A stretch of DNA of 64,000 nucleotides from Pirellulaceae bacterium (GCA_026004775.1 BPJU01000002.1:304435-368434); one strand, 5' to 3'; shown: positions 36,242 through 45,559, counted from the stretch's first letter. Numbers and translations: made by a program. The notes: generated by a model not told the origin, from the letters alone.

Positions 36242-37492
36242 CTATAGCGTGACCGGAACGGCTTTTCGGACAAAGTCCGGGTCGATTTGGATACCGAAGC
36301 CTGGGCCACCCGGGCAGCGTACCGAACCATGTTCGCAGCGAAGCGACGAATCCGGCGCCCAAACGGGGACGGTCGTATTGCCTTTGAATTCCATGAACGG
36401 GCCGATGTTCGCAGTGAAGGAGGCGAAGTAAACGACATCCAGATATCCCAGACCGCCACCGGACATGTGCGGTACGACAGGCAGCCCGGCGACGGCAGCC
36501 ATGCGGGCAACTTGCGTAGCACGTATCATTCCTCCGCCATAATGGATATCCGGCTGGACAATATCCACCGCGCGGTTCGCGATGGTCCAGCGCCACCGAT
36601 GCATGCTGAATTCCTGCTCGCCGCCGGCAATCGGGATCTGGAGAGTATCGGCCACTTGTTTGGTGCTCCACAAGTCATCGAATTCACACGGCTCTTCGAA
36701 GAAACCATAGCGATATTCTTCCAGCAGCCGCCCGATGCGCACCGCTTCGCGCACGTCATAACTGCTGTTGGAATCGACGTAGAGAGTCATTGTGTCGCCG
36801 AAGAGTTCACGTGCTGTGCGAATCAGCGTTTCGCTGCGGCCCGGCAGCGAATCCGCATTGCGGCTCATCCGGCCCCCCACACGGAATTTCAAAGCCCTGG
36901 CACCGGACTCAGCCACCAACTTCTGCAGGTACTCCAACTCTTCTTCCGGCCGGTTGCCGCGATTGCCACTGGCGACATAAACGTCGATGGTCGAGCGGCG
37001 GCGGCCTCCGAAGAAATCCGCCACCGGTCGATCGGCGGCCCTGCCCATCAGTTCCAGCAACCCCATTTCCACGGCCGCCACGCTGGGCCAAAGGGCCATT
37101 CCTTGAAGTTTGTAGTTGCTCTGTGCCCGATACACCTCCCAAAGCAATTCTTCCAGCCGCCGTGCATCCTTGCCCAGAAACACAGGTATCACGCGGCGCA
37201 ACAAAACAGGATAAAAATCCGCCATCCGTTCCGGGTTCGGAACGGTGATGACTTCCAGTCCCTCGCTGCTGCGCGTCCGCAAAAGGAAGGTCCGTTCGTG
37301 ACGCAAAAGCTCGATCGAAGCAACGCGTACCGGGTCGTGAACACACGTAAGATCCAACACGGGTTCGGCCAGCACCGCACGGAGCTTTTGCTCGAGATCT
37401 TGTGAATCATTGTCGTTGCCGGCCCCTGTTCGGGCACTGTACACGACTGTGCCGGACGCAACCAGATGCCGCAAGAAGTGACGACGCTGCAT
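36242..37492 (-). CDS. Tat-exported mandelate racemase/muconate lactonizing enzyme-family protein
   Basis: About 416 residues from the ATG at 37492 (AAAGG upstream); the open frame begins earlier at 37633. The N-terminus QRRHFLRHLVASGTVVYSA looks like a twin-arginine signal. The enolase-superfamily barrel shows ALKFRVGG (a KxR position in place of KxK), the metal ligands in LYVDSNSSYD, FFEEPCEFDD and IAGGEQEFS, and the His segment PVVPHMSGGG. Members are acid-sugar dehydratases, epimerases or racemases; the substrate here is unknown. Export by Tat of such an enzyme is unusual outside planctomycetes and related bacteria. Confidence 0.85.
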   Translation of the reverse strand: MQRRHFLRHLVASGTVVYSARTGAGNDNDSQDLEQKLRAVLAEPVLDLTCVHDPVRVASIELLRHERTFLLRTRSSEGLEVITVPNPERMADFYPVLLRRVIPVFLGKDARRLEELLWEVYRAQSNYKLQGMALWPSVAAVEMGLLELMGRAADRPVADFFGGRRRSTIDVYVASGNRGNRPEEELEYLQKLVAESGARALKFRVGGRMSRNADSLPGRSETLIRTARELFGDTMTLYVDSNSSYDVREAVRIGRLLEEYRYGFFEEPCEFDDLWSTKQVADTLQIPIAGGEQEFSMHRWRWTIANRAVDIVQPDIHYGGGMIRATQVARMAAVAGLPVVPHMSGGGLGYLDVVYFASFTANIGPFMEFKGNTTVPVWAPDSSLRCEHGSVRCPGGPGFGIQIDPDFVRKAVPVTL

Positions 37493-37706
37493 CGGAAAAC
37501 CTTTGCACAAAAGTCCCCACGACCCATAGACCATCGGCGCACCGGGCCTCGTAGCCGTATTCAGCATACGTGCAGGGCGGCTCGACCGCCAAGAGGCAAA
37601 ACGGGGAACGGGTTGATTGGGCAACGGGTGCAAGCATGGCCGGCTGGAGCGGTCATGGGCAGGGGCGGTGCACGCGCGGCACCTTCATGGGTAGCTCCAG
37701 CCGCCC

Positions 37707-38849
37707 TTAACGCCGCGTGCCGAAGGCTCCCAACAGATTCCAGGCCGCGAGCGGCGCCAAGACCATGGCTGGCAACCAGGCTGCCAAGGCAGGGCGGATC
37801 AGATAGTGGTTACCCATCGCTTGGCAAGCCAGCAACAGGGCGAAATAGCCTGCCACCGTTACCACCGCCTGCCCAACCGCCCAAAAGACGTTGCCCGAGC
37901 GTCGAAGAAACACGATCGGCATACCTACCAAGAACACAAGCAGGTCCAACACGGGCTGGAGTATCCGTAGATGGACCGTCACGCGCACGTCCGCTCCGTA
38001 ATCGAGGCTGGGATTGTGCAGGGCGCGGACCAGTTGGCGGGTTGAGGCGTAGCGGCGCCAGGCATCGTTGGCGGTGAGCTGTTCAGGTTCTACACGACTG
38101 ACGACGAAGCATTGGCCGGGTTGGAGCCAAGGTGTATCGGCGGGTGTGAACACCACGATCCGGCCTTTGACGGTCTGGCTGGGGAGGCGGTCGAGGTCAC
38201 TCGGTTCGGTAACTCCTTGCAGTAGGTATCCGGCCGGGTGGAGTTGATCTTCTGGGTGGTACGTGGCGTACTGGGCGGCCAGTTCTCGGCCCAGCGCCGC
38301 CAAGGCCGACGGCAAACGGAACGACGGCTGCTCGATCCGGTGCTGTTGTACCTGAATGGCGCGCCCCTGCAAGTAGATGTCCGTCTGATTGTCATAGCGA
38401 GGCAGCAGTTGTTCGGCGGTTTGGCGGTACCAGTCTTGAGGGCGACGCGACAGCGAGTCGCGAAGGCGCGGTACCACCGTTTCCCGGCCGGCTGCCCCCA
38501 ACAGGCTCAGCGCAACGGCAGCCAACACGAAAGGGCAACCGATCCGCCATCGGGCTACGCCGGCGGCTTCCAAGGCGGTGATTTCGTTGGCATGTTGCAT
38601 CCTTGCCAGCACATACAATGCTGCCAGGAGTGCCAGGACCGCCGATGACCGGTCCCAGAACACCACCAGCCTTGCCACGTAATATTCGTACATGACGCGG
38701 GCGGCGCCACCCGGGTGATCTCGATAAGCCAGAAAGTCATCCAAGTTGGAAAACAAGTCAATTATTACATAGAGTCCACCCAAACAGAGAAAGGCGATGA
38801 TCCATATGCGGAAAAAAGACGCCAGAGCGTATCGATCGAATAGCCGCAT
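37707..38849 (-). CDS. LptF/LptG family permease
   Basis: 380 residues with three N-terminal helices, a large soluble middle region and three C-terminal helices. It starts MRLFDRYALASFFRIWIIAF and has the family segment ANEITALEAAGVARWRIGCP. LptF/LptG are the membrane parts of the ABC transporter that extracts lipopolysaccharide for transport to the outer membrane, so this gene supports a diderm envelope. Whether it is LptF or LptG cannot be told from one copy. It follows the aminotransferase gene by about 67 bases on the same strand. Confidence 0.88.
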   Translation of the reverse strand: MRLFDRYALASFFRIWIIAFLCLGGLYVIIDLFSNLDDFLAYRDHPGGAARVMYEYYVARLVVFWDRSSAVLALLAALYVLARMQHANEITALEAAGVARWRIGCPFVLAAVALSLLGAAGRETVVPRLRDSLSRRPQDWYRQTAEQLLPRYDNQTDIYLQGRAIQVQQHRIEQPSFRLPSALAALGRELAAQYATYHPEDQLHPAGYLLQGVTEPSDLDRLPSQTVKGRIVVFTPADTPWLQPGQCFVVSRVEPEQLTANDAWRRYASTRQLVRALHNPSLDYGADVRVTVHLRILQPVLDLLVFLVGMPIVFLRRSGNVFWAVGQAVVTVAGYFALLLACQAMGNHYLIRPALAAWLPAMVLAPLAAWNLLGAFGTRR

Positions 38850-38916
38850 GGCATCCTGTCCCTGTTACACTCCGTTGTCCCTGAGGTGGCCAGCCTTTCT
38901 AGGTTTGCCCTCCCGG

Positions 38917-40260
38917 CTATTGAGGGGCCAGGCGGGCAGAGGCCAGCCGCGACGGCTCTTGTCCCCGACTGGGCGTGCTGCACGCGGCGAGTGTCCGGCT
39001 GATGGCTCGAGCTAACTTGGCCATCCCCGACTGAATACCGTCGATCGACTGCACGCCAAAGCTCAAGCGCATCGTATTGGTCCCCTCGGGCCTCTGATCG
39101 GCCGGAAAGCAATATTGCCCTGGAACATAAAGCACACCTTCCAGGAGTGCCTCTTGAAGCAGACGGCCGCCAGGCCCCGTATCGACCTGCTCCGGCAGTT
39201 CGACCCACAAGTACAGGCCCCCGCGAGGGTGACGCCACTTGATATTCGGAAGTTTGCCCAGATGCTGCTCGGCGGCCTGGAGCATCGCGTGCAGCTTTTC
39301 CTGATAGGTGGCTTGCAACATTTTTACGTGACGCTGATAACCACCATCTTGTAAAACTTGGGCCATAAGTTTTTGAGCGAAGTGCGGTGAGCCGAAATCG
39401 ACGTTCCCTTTCTGATCCAGCACCGGACGGACGAGCGCCGAGGGAAGAATTCCCCACCCCACACGCACTCCGGGGGAAAACGACTTGGAAAATGTTCCCG
39501 TTTCGATCACCCGATCGCCCTCTTGGTCGAAACAACTCATCGAGGCGATGTCCGGTCCCTCGTAACGAAGCTCTCGATAGGCGTTGTCGGCGATCAGGTA
39601 AATCAGATGGTGTCTGGACCAACGAGCCAGTACGTCCAGCAATGCAACGCGACGCTGTTGAGGGACAGTAGCGCCGCACGGGTTGTTGAAATACGGTACC
39701 AGGTAAAGAGCTTTGACGCGCGGCAGCCAACCCGACTGTTCCAGCTCTTTGAGCGTCTGTTCCACCCCCTCGGGTATCGGCCCGTCCTCGTCTGTGGGGA
39801 CGCCGATAGCTCGTGCCCCTACATTGCGCACGATGCCTAGGAACACCAGGTAGGTGGGGCGAGCCGTAAGGACAATGTCACCGGGATCCAGAAGTGTGTC
39901 AGCCAAAAGATGCAGCAGTTGGTTGCTTCCGGCCGTGAGGATCACTTGTTCCAGATCCAGGTCGGTTCGCGCCAGGTTGCCATCGGCTGCTTGCCATTGA
40001 GCCAAGATTAGTTCCCGCAGTTTCCGGTCACCGTGGGTGGTGCCGTACTGAAGTGCAGCGCGCGCCTGGTGCGGATCGGCCATCAGCTTTTCTACAGCCC
40101 GGCGCACCTCGTCACACGGCAGCGTGGAGCTATCGACGAAACCGGCTGCTAATGAAATCAGTTCGGGGTTGGCCAGGGCTTGCGCCATCAACTCGCTTAT
40201 GGGCTGGCCTGCCGCCCAGCGAGCTCGCTGACTGAAGCAACTCGTTACGTCTTTATCCAT
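38917..40260 (-). CDS. PLP-dependent aminotransferase, class I/II (2-aminoadipate/MocR-like group)
   Basis: 447 residues with GGAAG ahead of the ATG. Fold-type I landmarks are TAGSNQLLHLLADTLLDPGD, PYFNNPCGATV, the pyridoxal-binding Asp/Tyr region LIADNAYRELRYEG, and the Schiff-base Lys in GTFSKSFSPGVRVGW. The sequence is of the LysN/2-aminoadipate aminotransferase and KAT II type. There is no DNA-binding domain, so it is not a MocR regulator. The amino-acid substrate is not determined. Confidence 0.88.
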   Translation of the reverse strand: MDKDVTSCFSQRARWAAGQPISELMAQALANPELISLAAGFVDSSTLPCDEVRRAVEKLMADPHQARAALQYGTTHGDRKLRELILAQWQAADGNLARTDLDLEQVILTAGSNQLLHLLADTLLDPGDIVLTARPTYLVFLGIVRNVGARAIGVPTDEDGPIPEGVEQTLKELEQSGWLPRVKALYLVPYFNNPCGATVPQQRRVALLDVLARWSRHHLIYLIADNAYRELRYEGPDIASMSCFDQEGDRVIETGTFSKSFSPGVRVGWGILPSALVRPVLDQKGNVDFGSPHFAQKLMAQVLQDGGYQRHVKMLQATYQEKLHAMLQAAEQHLGKLPNIKWRHPRGGLYLWVELPEQVDTGPGGRLLQEALLEGVLYVPGQYCFPADQRPEGTNTMRLSFGVQSIDGIQSGMAKLARAISRTLAACSTPSRGQEPSRLASARLAPQ

Positions 40261-40685
40261 TTTTCACTTCCTACAAAAACAGCCCAAGTTAGCATAGGCC
40301 CTGAGCAGGCTACGGGTCAATATCATCATAGCGTTACCGGCCTGTGTGGCTCGTGTGCCGCGGCGCCTTGAGTGGGTGTTTCACCGGCGCAGCGCCCTAC
40401 ATCTGTGATTAGCCGATTTCCGAGGTATTTCGTAGATGGCAGCAGAGGTGCGCGAAAAGGCTAACGGAAGTTGACGCGTGCCTCGGCGGCGCCGCGAACG
40501 GAAAAACGGCGGCGATGGTGGCCACACTCGGGCGCTCTATAAGCGTACCGGGCCCGTCCCGATGCTTCGGAGCTTACCCCAGTAGATGCAACGCAATCGC
40601 AAGAGGGCAATACACTAACAGCCTATCCGGAAACCGGCTTCTGCCTCGTCCCAAAACCGCTCCAGAGGTGGTTGTCGGATAAGAA
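40261..40685. other. Intergenic region
   Basis: About 425 bases between the aminotransferase start and the end of the inverted module. No gene, terminator or repeat is evident to me. The promoter for the aminotransferase-LptF/G pair should lie near 40261-40340. Confidence 0.45.
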
Positions 40686-41882
40686 CTAAGTCCTTCTGCG
40701 CCGCTGGCTGAGGCGTCGATAGACGAGCCATCCGGACGTGGAAAGAGCGATCGCCACGGTTAGGCCGACGACCACGCTCACCACCTTCTGGACCGTCCGC
40801 CGGCCTTTGGCCAGGGATGCAATACGCTGCTGCTGTTCCGCACTGCGACATTCGACCAGTTTGCCGGACAGGTCGACCACATAACGACCAGGGCGGTCGC
40901 GCCCGTAAATAACGCCCATCCCGGGTTTTAATTGTACCTTAAACAAGTCCGGATCGAGCGGTGTGTTAATCTCGATCTGCTGAATCGTAAATGTTTCACT
41001 ACGCGTGAATACCTCCCCGGGTGAAGCCAGACACCAAAATTCGGTATAAGTCCATTTTACCGGTACTTGCCGTCCTTGCCCCTCCTGATATTCAATGTCC
41101 GTCCGCTGCTCGACACGTTCGCCGTTATCGGCAAACCGAACGATCTGGGACCGATAGACGACGTGCGGCTCCTCATCGTCGACCCAAAATTCACGCACGG
41201 AATCTCGGGATCTTTGATTTCGTACCCGGAGAATGACGCAATTTCGGTCATGCCAGCGAGTGCGGTGGTGAACGATATATTCCTCTGGGCGATCGAGCCG
41301 CGGCATCTGGGAAGGACTGGGCCATTGGCCGGTAATCCCGCCAGCAAACCAAAACAGTGGTAGGTCTTCTGGCCAGATAACAAATCCGGGCGCGTAGTCG
41401 AACAGTACGTGTTGTCGAAACCCATCGTTATGCGTCCCCCAATTGCCGTCTTCTGGCCGCAACACAAGCGTGGCCTTATCGTCACTGAACAGAAGTCGAT
41501 GGTACACCATCGGCACGATCTGAAGCGGGTTCTTGGACCTAGCAGTTTCATCAGCGCAAATCATCGCTTTGCAAAACTCCTTCCGAAATCGTCTCGCCGC
41601 GAGATCGATTTCCCACGACTGCCATTGGCCGCGATACCATACATCCTGAGTAGGAATGGGCTCTCCTTTGTAGAAATGAATTGACGACGCATAACCTTTG
41701 CTGATAAACGAGTCGACACTCGCTGATGCCCTAAGCGTTTTGATTGCGTTCTGGCGGGAATGCCAAGTCGCCATAATTCGTTCCACCAAAGCGGTAGAAT
41801 CAGGCTGTTCTTGGGCATAGGTACGGGCAGCGCCGATAACCACCAACATATGTAATGCCGCTAGCCAAGTGATTCGGGCCAT
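40686..41882 (-). CDS. Exported LolA-like protein with C-terminal membrane anchor (type 1, inverted copy)
   Basis: 398 residues with GGAGGG before the ATG. The signal peptide is ITWLAALHMLVVIGAARTYAQ. The helix (VERIMATWHSRQNAIKTLRA) and beta-rich region parallel the protein at 7847-9058, with blocks such as FRQHVLFDYAPGFVIWPEDL shared. The last 120 residues, including EINTPLDPDLFKVQLKPGMG and the helix VVSVVVGLTVAIALSTSGW, are almost identical. Conservation is thus strongest at the membrane-proximal end. It is the last gene of the inverted fourth module. Confidence 0.7.
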   Translation of the reverse strand: MARITWLAALHMLVVIGAARTYAQEQPDSTALVERIMATWHSRQNAIKTLRASASVDSFISKGYASSIHFYKGEPIPTQDVWYRGQWQSWEIDLAARRFRKEFCKAMICADETARSKNPLQIVPMVYHRLLFSDDKATLVLRPEDGNWGTHNDGFRQHVLFDYAPGFVIWPEDLPLFWFAGGITGQWPSPSQMPRLDRPEEYIVHHRTRWHDRNCVILRVRNQRSRDSVREFWVDDEEPHVVYRSQIVRFADNGERVEQRTDIEYQEGQGRQVPVKWTYTEFWCLASPGEVFTRSETFTIQQIEINTPLDPDLFKVQLKPGMGVIYGRDRPGRYVVDLSGKLVECRSAEQQQRIASLAKGRRTVQKVVSVVVGLTVAIALSTSGWLVYRRLSQRRRRT

Positions 41883-41947
41883 TGATAGACCCTCCGTAAT
41901 TCACTGTGACCACGTAGAGCGACCGGCTTGGTCAATTCCTTTTATTA

Positions 41948-42421
41948 TTACGGCTCGGGATCTGGTTCGGGGCCAGGATCTGGAGCAGGGTCAGGCTTAC
42001 ATCGCGTGGGGTGAGTACTTGGCTGCGGCGTCCCCACGTATTCGAGTACAATCCCCGAACAATAAGAACTAAGGGGTACGTTTCCGCAATCCGGCTGGCA
42101 CCTGACGCGCCAGCAGTGGCTATCGACCTGATCGATTTCCTCATCGGATGGTTTGCCCCCTACTGAGTTCTGTCCATAGCAATCGCCTATAGCAACCGGG
42201 GAACCATATGCCTTACCGTAGTGAGTTCCGTTATAAAAACCTATTCGCACGCAGAGTGTATTCTTTCCTTCCCCATTGTCAACAAACGGAATTTCCACGC
42301 ATTTGCGTTCCATACAGTTCAGCTCCGCACGTATGATGGCGGAAATCGGAAGCACTAGCGGTGCAACCAATACCGACCACAACAAGAACGATGTCACCGA
42401 GCAAGCCACGCGCGATACCAT
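41948..42421 (-). CDS. Small secreted Cys-rich protein with Asp/Pro tail (type 1, inverted copy)
   Basis: 157 residues with AAGGAGA before the ATG and a signal peptide (FLLWSVLVAPLVLPISAII). The mature start AELNCMERKCVEIPFVDNGE is nearly the same as in the protein at 7318, but the central part differs and there are nine Cys by my count. The tail is longer, PDPAPDPGPEPDPEP. The intercistronic spacing to the anchored-protein gene is about 65 bases. Function unknown; presumed disulfide-bonded secreted protein. Confidence 0.72.
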   Translation of the reverse strand: MVSRVACSVTSFLLWSVLVAPLVLPISAIIRAELNCMERKCVEIPFVDNGEGKNTLCVRIGFYNGTHYGKAYGSPVAIGDCYGQNSVGGKPSDEEIDQVDSHCWRVRCQPDCGNVPLSSYCSGIVLEYVGTPQPSTHPTRCKPDPAPDPGPEPDPEP

Positions 42422-42486
42422 TGCGATTCTCCTTGACTCTAATGGGACCTAATTTGCTGTTTGAAAGCAGACCACTTTTTCGAGGT

Positions 42487-42996
42487 TCATATGTCTTCGG
42501 TAGTCTCGGCCATTTTCGCAACCCCCACCCTTAGCCACGCACATAGCCAGCGAAGCAAGGCGTTGGCCCAGGCGCATTCAACGACAGACATGCCACGTAT
42601 TCGATTGTCGACCCGGTCCGCCCTCAGCTCGGCTCCGGCTTGACGCCATAAAACACCAACGGTACGCGGATCGTTTCTTCCTTGCCGGAATGCGTCCGTA
42701 CGCGAAAGATCAATTGCCGTCGAATGGAACCCGAAACGCTCCGGCTCTATGGAGCGACACTCACACGAACGGTACCACCCGGTTATCGTCACCGGCTGTG
42801 AGGATCGGTTCGTAATAGACAAGCTGTGGACATATCGATCCGTGTCCCACACCGATCCGATATCCAACACGGCGGGTTCAATGTAAAGCTCAGGAGGCGG
42901 AACTTGCGGTGAGCCGGAAAAGGTCACAACCCAATAAAGCGCCCACCCGGCGAGCACCGTGCCAACCAGGAACAGAGTCGGTTTCCACCTATGCAC
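42487..42996 (-). pseudogene. DUF1573 protein gene with large internal deletion (inverted copy)
   Basis: The first ~90 codons are nearly identical to the gene at 6128 (membrane helix, then WYRSCECRSIEPER). The sequence then jumps to DNA matching about 7130-7210 of copy 1, in the wrong frame, and ends in a tail with no match. About 740 bases of the gene are missing. The join is near 42745. It precedes the Cys-rich and anchored-protein genes, so it is the dead first gene of the inverted module. A short DUF1573-less anchored peptide might still be made. Confidence 0.8.
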
Positions 42997-43202
42997 GGTC
43001 ACTACCCCTAGAAAAAAGCACCCCACTTAACGTCACACGCTTTTTTGGCCTCCGGCCTCTTGTTCTGAACGCCGCTTCCAACCACCCGATAGCGATTGGA
43101 TCGCTTGCTGGCCAGCGCTCAAGTCGTTCCCCTAACGGCTAAACTCCCGTAATTGATACCACCATGCTCCGTGTCGGCTCAAATAAACTACGCTGGCCGA
43201 TG
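42945..43202 (-). repeat. Conserved leader repeat, copy 3 (inverted)
   Basis: Reverse complement of the leader at 5924-6180, nearly identical. It has TATCAAT where copy 1 has TATAAT, like the copy at 9601. Confidence 0.8.
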
Positions 43203-43219
43203 TGAGCAGTGAGCAGTGA
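43203..43219 (-). repeat. Heptamer tandem repeat tract 4 (about 2 units, inverted)
   Basis: Read on the minus strand this is TCACTGC twice plus TCAC, directly ahead of the conserved leader, as in copy 1. Confidence 0.75.
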
Positions 43220-43703
43220 TACGCTTTTGGTCACCGCGCCGCGCGTTCAGTCACCATCCTCTTTTTCTACCAACTGATTTTACCTTGTCGCGGGGGCAGG
43301 TATAAAAAATTCTTGAAAATGCGGCGGTAGTCGTGAACGGCCCGTTTCCAAGAGCCGTCTGGTTGGCTATCCGTGCCTTCCATGAGCCGTTACTGCCGCA
43401 TCTTGCTGATCACTGCCGGGAGTGCCAGTAGCAACATCCTTTCCACCGTGCCACTATACCGTGGCTACATTCGTTGAGCCGCGGGAACCGGGGCGTTGCT
43501 AATCCGGGGCAGGACGATGGTTCTTAGGACTCTGGGCGATGCTCAGCGGATCGCGGCAGCGGACGTTGGCGCGTCCGCCTGGTGACTTCAGCTACGATGA
43601 GGCAAATTGGAGGAATACGGAACAGACGAGCCATTTGCGGTGATCGAGAGTGAGTCTGCTGCGAAAGGACGATGTTAGTTCCACGTACACGCGGGAGGTC
43701 GTC
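43220..43703. other. Intergenic region
   Basis: About 480 bases between the inverted module and the ornithine-cyclodeaminase-family gene. A GC hairpin (GCGGACG / CGTCCGC) lies near 43558-43578. No gene is supported. Confidence 0.45.
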
Positions 43704-44666
43704 ATGGCAGTTTTGTGGATCAATGAGCAACAGGTGCAAGAGCGTCTTTCTATGGAAGCGGTGCTGGATGCTGTCGAGCGGGCGTTTCAGCATTGGGCCG
43801 ACGGGCGGGCCGATAACGGGCCGCGGCGGCGCGTACGAGCGCCGGGGGCAGTGCTGCATTCGATGGCAGCCACGGCCGAATATTTGGGGTTGGCCGGCTG
43901 GAAACAATATCTCACGACACGCTTCGGGGCGGAATTCCTGGTAGGGCTGTATCGGCTCGACACCGGGCGGCTAGCCGCTTTGATCGAAGCATGCCGTCTG
44001 GGGCAACTGCGCACTGGAGCAGCCACGGCCGTTGCTCTGAAGTACCTTGCCCCGGCACCCGTTGAGAAACTGGCGATCGTGGGTACAGGCTATCAGGCCC
44101 AGACGCAGTTACTGGGTGCTGCCTTCGTCTGCCGGCCTGAGGCAATCGCCATTTACAGCCGAGATGCCGAGCGCCGCGAGGCATTTGCGCGATGGGCTCG
44201 CCAGACGCTCAACGTGGAGGTCATCGCTTCCAACTCTGCGGCCGCCGCTGTCGCCGATGCCTCGGTCATCATCACCGCCACCACGAGCCGCACGCCCGTC
44301 ATCGAGGAACGCATGTTGCCCAGAACAACGATCATCGTCGCGATGGGAAGCAATTGGGCGGATAAGAGTGAACTGGAGATCGATACTGTCAAGAACAGTG
44401 ACTGGATCGTTTGCGACAGCGTGGAGGCTTGCCGGTTGGAAGCCGGTGAGTTGATCCAGGCAGCAGAGCAAAACGCCTTTGACTGGCAGCGAGCCGTGGA
44501 GCTTCGCGATGTGGTATCGGGCCGCGTAACAATACCCCACGAAGGACGAATACTTTTTAAGTCGGTAGGACTCGCTCTGGAAGACGTCGCAGCCGGAGCG
44601 TTGTTACTATCGGAAGCCCCTCCGGTCAATGGTCCAACCGCTGCCGTTTCGCCTTCTGATCGTTAA
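43704..44666 (+). CDS. Ornithine cyclodeaminase / mu-crystallin family protein
   Basis: 320 residues from the ATG at 43704, which has GGGAGG upstream. Landmarks are an N-terminal SMEAVLDAVERAFQHWADG, the substrate region LAGWKQYLTTR, LIEACRLGQLRTGAATAVAL and the Rossmann motif LAIVGTGYQAQTQL, followed by DASVIITATTSRTPVI and GSNWADKSELE. Family members use NAD(P) and act as ornithine cyclodeaminase, ketimine reductase or alanine dehydrogenase; which applies is not decidable. Its stop overlaps the convergent SDR gene by 4 bases. Confidence 0.9.
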   Translation: MAVLWINEQQVQERLSMEAVLDAVERAFQHWADGRADNGPRRRVRAPGAVLHSMAATAEYLGLAGWKQYLTTRFGAEFLVGLYRLDTGRLAALIEACRLGQLRTGAATAVALKYLAPAPVEKLAIVGTGYQAQTQLLGAAFVCRPEAIAIYSRDAERREAFARWARQTLNVEVIASNSAAAAVADASVIITATTSRTPVIEERMLPRTTIIVAMGSNWADKSELEIDTVKNSDWIVCDSVEACRLEAGELIQAAEQNAFDWQRAVELRDVVSGRVTIPHEGRILFKSVGLALEDVAAGALLLSEAPPVNGPTAAVSPSDR

Positions 44667-45424
44667 CCTCGGCCCACGAAGGGCATCTGGGTAGCCAGCA
44701 TCGTCACCGACAGCACATTGGTATCCGGCGGAAGACAGGCAATGTGCGCCACCAACTGCGCCACGTGCTGAACATCCATTACCGGTTCACTGCGAACCTG
44801 GCCGTCGGCCTGTAAAGCACCTTGCCGGGCGCGCTGGGCCATCGCGGTGTCGGCATTGCCGATGTCCAGTTGCCCGCAGGCGATTCCGTAGGCTCGACCT
44901 TCCAACGCAGCCGTTTTCGTGATACCGGTTACGGCATGCTTGGCAGCCGTGTAGGCCACCGCCCAGGGACGGGGTACTTGGGCAGAGACCGAGCCGTTGT
45001 TCAAGATACGTCCTCCCATGGGGTGTTGTTTTTTCATCAACCGGAACGCGGCTTGAGTGCACAGGAAGACGCCCGTCACGTTCACTTCCAGGACTTGCCG
45101 CCAGGCCTCCAACGAAAACTCTTCCAGCGGTGCCGGCGCGACATTGATTCCGGCGTTGTTGAACAAGAAATCCAGCCGCGTCAACTTTTGCTCGACATAG
45201 TCAAACAACCTCTCGACCGATCGAGGGTCGGTGACATCGGCCGGCACGACATGCGGTGCAGGCGCCGAGGAGCCGATTTGTAAGGCAGTCGCTTCCAGTG
45301 CGTCGGGTCGCCTTCCGGCCAGCACCACTGTGAATCCGCGTTCGGCCAGGGCCACGGCCGATGCCCGGCCGATTCCTGTACCGGCTCCGGTAATGACCGC
45401 CACTCGTGGATTGACCTTAGACAT
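44663..45424 (-). CDS. Short-chain dehydrogenase/reductase (SDR)
   Basis: 253 residues from the ATG at 45424 (GAGGAG upstream). The NAD(P)-binding motif is GAGTGIG (13-19), with NNAG at 89-92, the catalytic Ser at about 145 in NGSVSAQVPRP, and YTAAK (158-162). The length is that of a classical SDR. The substrate is unknown. A much longer open frame reaches 46009 but overlaps the hydrolase gene and has no domain, so the short form is correct. Convergent with the ornithine-cyclodeaminase-family gene. Confidence 0.92.
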   Translation of the reverse strand: MSKVNPRVAVITGAGTGIGRASAVALAERGFTVVLAGRRPDALEATALQIGSSAPAPHVVPADVTDPRSVERLFDYVEQKLTRLDFLFNNAGINVAPAPLEEFSLEAWRQVLEVNVTGVFLCTQAAFRLMKKQHPMGGRILNNGSVSAQVPRPWAVAYTAAKHAVTGITKTAALEGRAYGIACGQLDIGNADTAMAQRARQGALQADGQVRSEPVMDVQHVAQLVAHIACLPPDTNVLSVTMLATQMPFVGRG

Positions 45425-45559
45425 GCTTCTTGTCTCCTCGATTGTAGGCGCACGTCGCGGCTGAAGCGGCAAGGCACTATCATTAAAAACACGTACAGAC
45501 GATGTTAGCGGAAAGAAGTGTGGGCACATAGGTACCGCGTAGAAGCAAGGGTTGATGCC

